DNA of 6,350 nt from Candidatus Delongbacteria bacterium (lineage in GTDB: Bacteria; JAGOEH01): NCBI GenBank assembly GCA_017997825.1, contig JAGOEH010000177.1:1-6350 (forward strand). Reading direction: 5' to 3'. The position numbers and the translations under genes were made by a program. Positions 1 to 5,699 of the stretch are shown here, piece after piece. Position 1 is the first letter of the stretch; each line of letters opens with the position of its first letter. The notes beneath the pieces were generated by a model, which was not told the DNA's origin, did no database searches, and saw nothing but the letters and a program-made list of their open reading frames with translations.

Positions 1-150
1 GGCCTCTTCTTCCGCCTCGGCGTCCGCGATCCGGAAATTCAGGCCATCTATCCGGGACACCATCCCCAGTTCCGTTTAAGCGAAGAGGGTCTCTTCCATG
101 CTCTGGCCCTCTATCTGCAGCTCATCTTCAATCCGGAAACCACCGGTTGA
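1..150 (+). CDS. M20-family metallohydrolase (amidohydrolase/peptidase), C-terminal fragment
   Basis: The first reading frame is open from base 1 to a TGA at 148-150 and gives the last 49 residues of a protein whose start lies outside the window. The fragment opens with GLFFRLGV and then has the stretch YPGHHPQFRLSEEGL (residues 17-31). This resembles the C-terminal end of M20D-type amidohydrolases, where a glycine-rich 'F-R-x-G' strand is followed by an H-x-P-x-F-x-x-x-E-E-x-L segment, the His being one of the two-metal-site ligands. Here that His would be His20 of the fragment (codon 58-60). Enzymes of this family hydrolyse amide bonds of N-acyl amino acids or peptides; substrate cannot be judged from the tail alone. 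The methyltransferase start follows 14 bases after the stop. The family assignment rests on one short motif, so it is moderate. Confidence 0.6.
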   Translation, partial: GLFFRLGVRDPEIQAIYPGHHPQFRLSEEGLFHALALYLQLIFNPETTG

Positions 151-164
151 CCCCGGATTGAACC

Positions 165-920
165 ATGACCATCTACCGACATCTGGCCGAAATCTACGAC
201 CATTTGATGATCCATGTCGATTACCCGCAATGGGTTGACTACATTCAGGATATTCTATTGACCCTCTATCCGGAAAAAATCTTCGACCGAATACTGGATT
301 GCAGTTGCGGGACCGCATCGTTTCTCAATTTATGGAATCAGGCTTCCGATCCGCTCCTGATCGGATCCGATCTCTCCCCGGACATGCTCCGAATCGCCCA
401 AACCAAAAAGCCGCCAATCCCCCTGATCCGGGCCGACATGATGGACCTTCCCTTCCGTCACCGCTTTAACCTGATCCTCTGTCTATATGATTCCTTCAAT
501 TATCTGCTGAAAATCGACGATATCCTGCTGTTTCTTCATTCAGCCGAACAAGCCCTTCAGCCCGAAGGGATTCTGATCTTCGATGTCACGACATCCACCA
601 ACTGCCTCCGCTATTTTCAAAATGAAATTGACAACTCCAGCATTGGATCGATCGCCTATCAACGGAAATCTCATTATGACAGCCAAACGATGATCCAGTA
701 TAATCATTTTGTTCTGAACCTGCCGCATCAGGTCATCCGGGAAACCCATATCCAACAGGTTTACCCGATCCGTATCCTCCGGAATACCATAAAGAAAAGC
801 CGGCTGATTCCGATCAAAGACTATGGAGATTTCAGCTTCAAACCCGGATCGGAAAACAGCGAACGGATCCACTTTATTCTGCAAAAACCACCATCCCAGT
901 CCCAGGGAGCAATCCAGTGA
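165..920 (+). CDS. Class I SAM-dependent methyltransferase, substrate unknown
   Basis: This 251-residue protein has the Rossmann-fold methyltransferase order of motifs. Motif I is ILDCSCGTAS (43-52), the acidic residue ending strand 2 is Asp69 in LIGSDLSPDM, the adenine-side Asp is Asp91 in RADMMDLPF, motif IV is CLYDSFNYLL (106-115), and the late strand is LQPEGILIFDVTT (131-143). The N-terminal YDHLMIHVDYPQWVDYI (11-27) and the C-terminal half, ending in a beta strand near SERIHFILQKP, fit small cytoplasmic methyltransferases related to YqeM-type proteins. Motif I is slightly off consensus, with Ser47 and Ala51 where Gly is usual, but Gly49 remains. I cannot name a substrate. The ATG at 165 has no clear Shine-Dalgarno sequence, so translation may be coupled to the preceding gene. 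Its TGA overlaps the GTG start of the ftsE-like gene, suggesting co-translation with the division genes. Confidence 0.85.
   Translation: MTIYRHLAEIYDHLMIHVDYPQWVDYIQDILLTLYPEKIFDRILDCSCGTASFLNLWNQASDPLLIGSDLSPDMLRIAQTKKPPIPLIRADMMDLPFRHRFNLILCLYDSFNYLLKIDDILLFLHSAEQALQPEGILIFDVTTSTNCLRYFQNEIDNSSIGSIAYQRKSHYDSQTMIQYNHFVLNLPHQVIRETHIQQVYPIRILRNTIKKSRLIPIKDYGDFSFKPGSENSERIHFILQKPPSQSQGAIQ
904..909 (+). promoter_or_regulatory. Shine-Dalgarno sequence of the ftsE-like gene (GTG start)
   Basis: AGGGAG lies 7 bases upstream of the GTG at 917. It decides the start, because no ATG occurs in this frame until residue 83, well past the P-loop. It lies inside the last codons of the methyltransferase gene. 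Confidence 0.7.
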
Positions 921-1597
921 AGGTCGAGCTCCGTCAGGTCGGACACCGATTGAATCCCGGCTGTTGGTTATTCCGCCATCTGAATCTGATCATTCTTCCG
1001 GGAAGTTTGATCACTATTTACACTCCCGAATCCCGGGGCAAATCCACCCTGCTCCGCTTAATCAACCTGGAAGAAGCTCCCTGTGAAGGTTCGATCATTT
1101 TTAACGACCAGAGCGTATTCCCCGGGTTGAAACGATCCGAGGCGATCCGTCTTAAATCGGATATGGGCCTGATGCTTCAACCGCCGCTCTTTTTAAACGA
1201 CCGCAGCATCCACCACAATCTGACTATCATGAATTACCTGTCTTCCCACTCCACCGGCCGATCGGATCCGGATTACTGGCTGAACAAAACTCAACTATTC
1301 GGGGTTCGCAACAAATACCCGAACGAACTGTCGTTCAACGAACAACAACGGCTGGCTTTCACCCGGGCCTTGATCCATCACCCGTCTCTGATCCTGGCTG
1401 ATCAGCCGTTTCTGAATCTGGACCGCGATCGTTTGGAGCATTTCAGGAATCTGGTCCTGGAAAGCCGAAATCAGGGAACCAGTTGGCTCATTACCAGCCA
1501 ATCGCCTATCAGCCTGGGACCGGAAACCGAGATCTATCATCTGACCGAAGAGGGATTAGTCCGACACCATGAAGCGCATCAGCTTTTGGATTACTGA
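917..1597 (+). CDS. ftsE: FtsE-like ABC ATPase subunit with degenerate catalytic motifs
   Basis: The 226-residue protein has the length of FtsE (about 220) and sits directly before ftsX. FtsE is the cytoplasmic ATPase of FtsEX, which controls septal peptidoglycan hydrolysis. The ABC fold is readable in order: P-loop region at 36-44, Q-loop Gln88 in MGLMLQPPLFL, signature region LSFNEQQRLAFTRAL (138-152), Walker B LILAD (158-162), D-loop NLD (167-169) and switch region LITSQSP (191-197). Several key positions deviate. The P-loop reads TPESRGKST, so the first two conserved glycines are Thr36 and Ser39, although Gly41, Lys42 and Ser43 remain. The signature SGG is Ser-Phe-Asn. The catalytic Glu is Gln163, and the switch His is Gln195. 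The frame is uninterrupted, so this is not an obvious pseudogene. ATP might bind, but normal hydrolysis is doubtful. LolD- or MacB-type ATPases are alternatives, but FtsX and the EnvC-like gene next door favour FtsE. The GTG start overlaps the methyltransferase stop, and the end overlaps ftsX by 29 bases. Confidence 0.82.
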   Translation: MKVELRQVGHRLNPGCWLFRHLNLIILPGSLITIYTPESRGKSTLLRLINLEEAPCEGSIIFNDQSVFPGLKRSEAIRLKSDMGLMLQPPLFLNDRSIHHNLTIMNYLSSHSTGRSDPDYWLNKTQLFGVRNKYPNELSFNEQQRLAFTRALIHHPSLILADQPFLNLDRDRLEHFRNLVLESRNQGTSWLITSQSPISLGPETEIYHLTEEGLVRHHEAHQLLDY

Positions 1598-2408
1598 AAG
1601 TATTCACCACATCCGGCATCATTGCTTAAGTTATTTAATGCTCGGCTTATCCGGGCTGGCCTATTTCATCCTGTGCGACCTGCTGTTTTTATCCGCTTAT
1701 ACGGGATACCAAAACTATTTGCAGTGGCACCGGAATCTGGTATTGGAAGCATTTATCGAGTCAGGACAGGATTCATCCGGGATAGAGGAGTTGATTGTAT
1801 GGCTGAAGCGTCATCCCATGGTGAACCAGGTCGAAACCATATCGAAGGAACAAGCCGCCGCCCGGATCGAAGACCAGCTCGGATTCCGGATAGCCGACGT
1901 TTTGGCGATCAATCCCCTGCCGGCCTCAATCCGGATCACCATCAAACCGAACCTGTCCGACCCGGACCAACTGGATTCCCTACTCAGCCATCTCTATCAT
2001 TATCCCGGCCTTCAGCCGGATTTTCAGGATTTTACCCTCTATGCCCGCTGGTATTCGATATTCCGCTCAGCCGCTATGCTTCTCCTGATTCTGTTCGGCT
2101 GTCTGATGATGACCTTTTTTCTGTCCCAGACCGCGTTAAATCACCATATCCTGCAAAAAAACCAAGATTCAATTCGTCTCCTCCTCCAGATGGGGTTTCG
2201 AAAGACCGATCTGACAATTCCCTATATCGTCATCGCCTTCAGCCTGACGCAGATAATCGGATGGATCGTATTCGCCGGAATAATCTTCATCAATCAAAGT
2301 CAATCCCTACTGATGGTCGATCAGTGGTTTTTTGTTTTTACCCTGGCGTTTTCCATGTTGTTATCGATCTTTCCGGTACTGGCATCCCTAAGGAGCTTCC
2401 GTTCATGA
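1569..2408 (+). CDS. ftsX: Cell division protein FtsX, membrane subunit of FtsEX
   Basis: The 279-residue protein has the FtsX layout: a short cytoplasmic N-terminus, a membrane helix at about 20-43, an extracytoplasmic domain at about 44-160, then three helices at about 165-188, 216-241 and 253-273. The external domain carries the family's typical ISKEQAAARIEDQLGF stretch (91-106) and NPLPASIRI (115-123). In characterised systems FtsX couples FtsE to EnvC or another hydrolase regulator through this domain. The loop after helix 2, with QKNQDSIRLLLQMGFRKTD (196-214), matches the cytoplasmic coupling segment of FtsX/MacB-type permeases, where the ATPase docks. The start at 1569 lies inside ftsE (29-base overlap). 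GAGGG at 1550-1554 is 14 bases upstream, rather far, so translational coupling is likely. The stop overlaps the next start as ATGA (2405-2408). All expected parts of FtsX are present, which contrasts with the degenerate ATPase. Confidence 0.92.
   Translation: MKRISFWITESIHHIRHHCLSYLMLGLSGLAYFILCDLLFLSAYTGYQNYLQWHRNLVLEAFIESGQDSSGIEELIVWLKRHPMVNQVETISKEQAAARIEDQLGFRIADVLAINPLPASIRITIKPNLSDPDQLDSLLSHLYHYPGLQPDFQDFTLYARWYSIFRSAAMLLLILFGCLMMTFFLSQTALNHHILQKNQDSIRLLLQMGFRKTDLTIPYIVIAFSLTQIIGWIVFAGIIFINQSQSLLMVDQWFFVFTLAFSMLLSIFPVLASLRSFRS
2390..2395 (+). promoter_or_regulatory. Shine-Dalgarno sequence of the envC-like gene
   Basis: AAGGAG stands 9 bases before the ATG at 2405, inside the last codons of ftsX. 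The reading frame is open far upstream of this point, so the site, together with the signal peptide that begins at 2405, decides that the gene starts here and not at an earlier ATG. Confidence 0.8.
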
Positions 2409-3556
2409 TACGGGTCCGCATTCTGTTGATCATCATGATCGCAGGCGGTTTATATGCCGATGAATTTTCCAAACAGAGGCAATTGCTGGATTCATTAGAA
2501 AAAGCCATCCTCACCCAAAAAACCAGAATTGATCAGGTCATCAAATCACGGCAGGATATTTCCGGCAAACTGGATCAGCAGAAAAGGCGAATCTCGGTAT
2601 CCCAAAAATCTCATCACCAGGTGCTGAATGAACTGAACCAGCTCAATGCGAAGCTGTCGGCCTTAAAAACTCAGGCCGGTCTTGCCACCGACCGAACCGA
2701 TTCCATCCGCCGCGAACTCAGTACTATTTTACCCCTTTATTATAAAGCCACCCGCCATTATGAAAACCGCCGGGGCTTTCCCAATCCTCAGCTTGATCAC
2801 AATCATCAGCCGATGGTTTACCTCCGGAATTTCAGCCATTTTTATTACCGCCGGATTCAATCGATGATCGATACCCTGAGTAACCTGCAACATGGCATCT
2901 ACGCTGTTGATAGAACCCGCCGGGTTACCTCCGACGAAAAAATACGTCAGACCCGACTCCAAAACCGCCTGGTCAAAGAAAAAGAGACTCTGGAAAAGAC
3001 AATGAGGGATCTGGATCAAAAGCGCGATCGGCTGACAAACGCTTATCAGGAAAAGCTGCAAGATAAACGCAAGATCGAGCAATGGTTAACGGATTATGAA
3101 GCCGAACGAAAGAAGAAGGGTTCGATCCCGCCCTCGCTCCACTATAGTTTTAAGGCACTAAAACGCAAACTGAACTGGCCGATGCCGGGTCGGATTTTAT
3201 CAGGGTATGGACGGCAAATCAACCAACAGTATAAGACTCAAACCTTCATGAATGGGATTGAAATCGAGCCGGGCCCTGTTCGGGATGTTTCCGCCATTGC
3301 CGCCGGCATCGTTCGTTTTGCCGACTGGCACCGCAGTTATGGACGATTCATGATCATCGAACACTCCCAGGGATATTATTCCATCTATGGCTATCTGGAA
3401 AAGATTCTTGTCGCTGTCGGCCAAAGCGTTACATCGTCTCAAATTGTCGGCCGAATCGGCCCCAACGGCGTCTCGTCTCAGGAAAAACTCTTCTTTGCCA
3501 TATACCAGGGCGATCGAACGCTGAATCCCCTGGAATGGCTGATAAAACGGCATTAG
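2405..3556 (+). CDS. envC: EnvC-like murein hydrolase activator (coiled coil plus degenerate LytM/M23 domain)
   Basis: The 383-residue protein begins with a signal peptide (basic MIRVR, hydrophobic core to about 15, likely cleavage after LYA at 16-18), so it should be periplasmic. Residues about 20-105 and 178-240 are charged, heptad-like coiled coils. Between them, about 108-160, lies an aromatic-rich segment resembling the EnvC hairpin tip that contacts FtsX. Residues 258-383 form a LytM/M23 domain, from LNWPMPGRILSGYGR to NPLEWLIKRH. Its zinc and catalytic positions are substituted: the H-x-G-I-D motif reads M282-N-G-I-E286, the YxH position is Tyr330 in YSIYGYL, and the final HxH is Lys361-Leu-Phe363. 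EnvC is likewise an inactive M23 fold that activates amidases, so an activator role is inferred. It overlaps ftsX by four bases (ATGA), completing an ftsE-ftsX-envC order. No amidase gene is in the window. The symbol denotes functional family, not proven orthology. Confidence 0.87.
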   Translation: MIRVRILLIIMIAGGLYADEFSKQRQLLDSLEKAILTQKTRIDQVIKSRQDISGKLDQQKRRISVSQKSHHQVLNELNQLNAKLSALKTQAGLATDRTDSIRRELSTILPLYYKATRHYENRRGFPNPQLDHNHQPMVYLRNFSHFYYRRIQSMIDTLSNLQHGIYAVDRTRRVTSDEKIRQTRLQNRLVKEKETLEKTMRDLDQKRDRLTNAYQEKLQDKRKIEQWLTDYEAERKKKGSIPPSLHYSFKALKRKLNWPMPGRILSGYGRQINQQYKTQTFMNGIEIEPGPVRDVSAIAAGIVRFADWHRSYGRFMIIEHSQGYYSIYGYLEKILVAVGQSVTSSQIVGRIGPNGVSSQEKLFFAIYQGDRTLNPLEWLIKRH

Positions 3557-3580
3557 TTTGAAAATGAGGTTCGTGATCCT

Positions 3581-4666
3581 ATGAATAGAATACCTGGACA
3601 GGAAATTGTCGATCTTACTCTCCGTCATGATGTTCAACAGCAATCCATCTCTCATTGTTACCTCTTCACCGGGCCTTCCGGTACCGGAAAGACTCAAACG
3701 GCTCTCGCCTTTGCCCAATGGCTGAATTGCCTCTCCCCCCTGCCCGAGGGCGCCTGCGGAATATGCCGTTCCTGCCTGAAGAGTGCTCAGTTTTCACATC
3801 CCGATCTGCTCTTTTATTTCCCCGAATCGACTCACACCGATCGGTTTGAAATCCTTAGCGAACGGATTGCCAATCCATTTTCCAATCTGATCCCTGATTT
3901 CAACGCCAATTATAAGATAGCCCAGATCAAAGAGATCATCCACCAAATCAATATGGGCCTTCATGAGGGACAATTCAAGATTGTTATTCTGGCCCAGGCG
4001 GAACGGATGAACCGGGAATCCGCCAATGCCCTCTTAAAAAGCTTGGAAGAGCCGCCTTCACGGACCGTTTTTATTTTAACCTCCGACGAACCCTTGAAAC
4101 TCCTGCCCACCATCAAATCCAGAAGCCGAATCATCCAATTCCATCCCCTGAACCCACAGCAAATCACAGACTACATCCACCACCAAACCATTCCCATTCC
4201 GATCTCTCTTCCGCTTATGGTCGAATTGACCCGTGGATCGATTGGGAGAATCGATCGGCTTCGGCAATTTGACTTAGTTCAATTGGAACGGTTCTGCCGA
4301 CAAATCATTCAGTCATACTCAACCCCCCGTTATACCCAGGCCGTGATCCTGGCCGATCAATTCCTTAAGCTCAGCGACGAGGAAAAAGAGATCGTGATCG
4401 ATATGCTGATGTTTTATATCAGCCGCAATCTCCACCGTCAACTCCTTCCCCCTGATGAAAAGCAGGAACTGTTTTCCTTCCCGCTGGTTTTAAATGACGA
4501 TGAAGTCTCGGAAAAGCTTTTGTTCATCCTGGATCGAATGAAGTATTTAATCCGCCGGAACTTCAATTTGTCATTGATTTTTACCACTATTTTGATTAAT
4601 ATAGACAAATTGGATGATATACAACGCCTAGTAACCGAATCATCCGGTTCCGGCTCAACGTTTTAA
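3581..4666 (+). CDS. holB: DNA polymerase III subunit delta' (clamp loader)
   Basis: This 361-residue AAA+ protein matches the delta' subunit of the clamp loader, which helps load the sliding clamp at the replication fork. It has Walker A GPSGTGKT (31-38), a four-cysteine zinc module (Cys50, 59, 62, 65), the segment ERMNRESANALLKSLEEPPSRTVFILTS (141-168, joined here only to mark its limits) typical of gamma/tau/delta', and a sensor region ending in TIKSRSRIIQF (177-187). The Walker B acidic pair is Ala138-Gln139, so it should not hydrolyse ATP, which suits the stator role of delta'. The usual SRC motif is SRS (180-182) with the arginine finger Arg181 kept. DnaX is less likely because the protein is short, lacks Walker B acids and is followed by ricT, a common neighbour of holB. 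A GAGG at 3566-3569, 11 bases before the ATG, serves as ribosome binding site. The gene ends in tandem TAA codons (4664-4669). Confidence 0.9.
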   Translation: MNRIPGQEIVDLTLRHDVQQQSISHCYLFTGPSGTGKTQTALAFAQWLNCLSPLPEGACGICRSCLKSAQFSHPDLLFYFPESTHTDRFEILSERIANPFSNLIPDFNANYKIAQIKEIIHQINMGLHEGQFKIVILAQAERMNRESANALLKSLEEPPSRTVFILTSDEPLKLLPTIKSRSRIIQFHPLNPQQITDYIHHQTIPIPISLPLMVELTRGSIGRIDRLRQFDLVQLERFCRQIIQSYSTPRYTQAVILADQFLKLSDEEKEIVIDMLMFYISRNLHRQLLPPDEKQELFSFPLVLNDDEVSEKLLFILDRMKYLIRRNFNLSLIFTTILINIDKLDDIQRLVTESSGSGSTF

Positions 4667-4683
4667 TAAAGGCTGTTATACTT

Positions 4684-5676
4684 ATGGAATCCAAACCTGT
4701 CAAAAAACTTCCGGAATTGCTTCTGGTAAAATTCAAGAACAATCGGAAGAATTTCTATTATAACCACCATAGTCTGGAGTTATCGATTGAAGACTATGTC
4801 GTTGTCGAAGCCGAACGCGGGATCGATCTGGGAATCATCCTGGCCAAAGGCAAGCTGGCTGATCCCAGCAGTTTCCATAGAGAGATTCTGACGGTCATCC
4901 GCAAGGCTGAAATGACGGAAATTGCTTCCCTATCCGAGCTGCGGGATAAAGAGAAAACGATCTTCCGGCGGATTAAGGAGCACATCAAACACAAACAGAT
5001 TGCCATGAAACTGGTTGATGTGGAAAGCCAATTTGATGGAAACAAACTGACCTTCTTTTTTACAGCCGAACATCGCATCGATTTTCGCGAACTGGTCAAG
5101 GATTTGGCCTCGATGTACCGTACCCGGATTGAGATGAGACAGATCGGAGTCCGGGATGAGGCTCAGAAGCTGGGGGGATACGGAATCTGTGGACGGGCGT
5201 TGTGCTGTTCCCAATTCCTGAAATCCTTCAAGCCGATTTCGACGGAAATTGCCCGTGAACAACATCTTTCACTCAATCCCATCAAAATTTCCGGGATTTG
5301 CGGGCGCTTGATGTGCTGTCTCTCCTACGAACATCAGGTATACCAGGAAGCCCTCAAGAACTATCCTCCGGTGGGAGCAGAGATCGAGATCAGCAATTGC
5401 CGGGGAACTATCCAGGAAATCAATATATTCAAACATACCATGATCCTGTATGCCCCTTCCGGCGAACGTCACGTTATCAATGTCGATCAATTGCCGGAGA
5501 TTGAGTATCAGAAACTGCTGAAAATTGCATCGGATTACCATGCCCGCGGGTTCGTCGCCAATCTGATCGAGGAATTGCCGACCCTCGATGAGGAAGAAAT
5601 CAAGGGTGACGATGATTTGATGACCAATGGCAACGGGAATGGAACCTCGCGGCAGTTCGAAGCGCTGACTGACTGA
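4684..5676 (+). CDS. ricT: RicT/YaaT-like PSP1-domain protein with cysteine clusters
   Basis: The 330-residue protein has an N-terminal beta-rich part (about 10-60, with VEAERGIDLGIILAKG), then the PSP1 C-terminal domain (about 75-165) and two cysteine-rich segments, GGYGICGRALCCSQFL (164-179) and SGICGRLMCCLSYE (203-216). The six cysteines, 169, 174, 175, 206, 211 and 212, form a repeated C-G-R-x-x-C-C pattern that marks the family; Cys239 is a further one. In Bacillus, RicT with RicA and RicF forms an iron-sulfur complex that affects RNA maturation by RNase Y and development; that activity is known there and only inferred here, since no RicA or RicF gene is visible. The segment at about 225-275 looks like a separate small beta domain with GAEIEISNCRGTIQEI. 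The tail after 300 is acidic and then low-complexity (Asn-Gly repeats at 317-322), probably disordered. AAAGG at 4668-4672 precedes the ATG by 11 bases. It follows holB by 17 bases, an arrangement found in many bacteria. Confidence 0.9.
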   Translation: MESKPVKKLPELLLVKFKNNRKNFYYNHHSLELSIEDYVVVEAERGIDLGIILAKGKLADPSSFHREILTVIRKAEMTEIASLSELRDKEKTIFRRIKEHIKHKQIAMKLVDVESQFDGNKLTFFFTAEHRIDFRELVKDLASMYRTRIEMRQIGVRDEAQKLGGYGICGRALCCSQFLKSFKPISTEIAREQHLSLNPIKISGICGRLMCCLSYEHQVYQEALKNYPPVGAEIEISNCRGTIQEINIFKHTMILYAPSGERHVINVDQLPEIEYQKLLKIASDYHARGFVANLIEELPTLDEEEIKGDDDLMTNGNGNGTSRQFEALTD

Positions 5677-5683
5677 TTCCTTT

Positions 5684-5688
5684 GGAGG
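5684..5688 (+). promoter_or_regulatory. Shine-Dalgarno sequence of tatD
   Basis: GGAGG is 11 bases before the ATG at 5700, in the 23-base gap after ricT. It is the strongest ribosome binding site in the window and supports this start, which places the conserved FDSHAHL motif at residues 6-12 as is normal for TatD. Confidence 0.75.
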
Positions 5689-5699
5689 CATCGAACCCT

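Noticed and set aside
823-1086. Small + strand open frame across the methyltransferase/ftsE junction
   Set aside because: It overlaps two well-supported genes in a third frame, and its translation shows no domain or compositional sign of a protein.
917-1597. The ftsE-like gene as a pseudogene
   Set aside because: The frame has no stop or frameshift, it keeps normal length, Lys42, Gln88, Asp162 and the D-loop, and it is embedded in overlapping intact genes. Loss of catalysis without loss of the protein fits better, although this cannot be proven from one sequence.
1622-2404. A long open extension upstream of the EnvC-like gene in the same frame, which would add 261 residues
   Set aside because: It lies antiphase over ftsX, whose membrane helices and conserved motifs are clear. 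Its translation is Arg/Pro/Ser-rich with no recognisable domain, and the real start at 2405 has a strong Shine-Dalgarno sequence and a signal peptide.
3557-3580. Possible promoter or terminator between the division block and holB
   Set aside because: The 24-base gap has no inverted repeat followed by T-run and no convincing -35/-10 pair; only a GAGG ribosome binding site is visible. The other gaps (151-164, 4667-4683, 5677-5699) are likewise empty apart from Shine-Dalgarno sequences.
3200-3718. Minus-strand open frame of 172 residues opposite the envC-like 3' end and holB 5' end
   Set aside because: Both strands cannot plausibly code here; the + strand proteins have clear motifs, and the reverse frame has none. 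The other minus-strand frames (e.g. 540-884, 5269-5691, 5856-6308) were dropped for the same reason.
5632-5643. Short Asn-Gly repeat in the ricT tail as a tandem DNA repeat
   Set aside because: It is only a few codons (GGCAACGGGAATGGA-like) with different synonymous codons, so it is a low-complexity protein tail and not a DNA repeat element.
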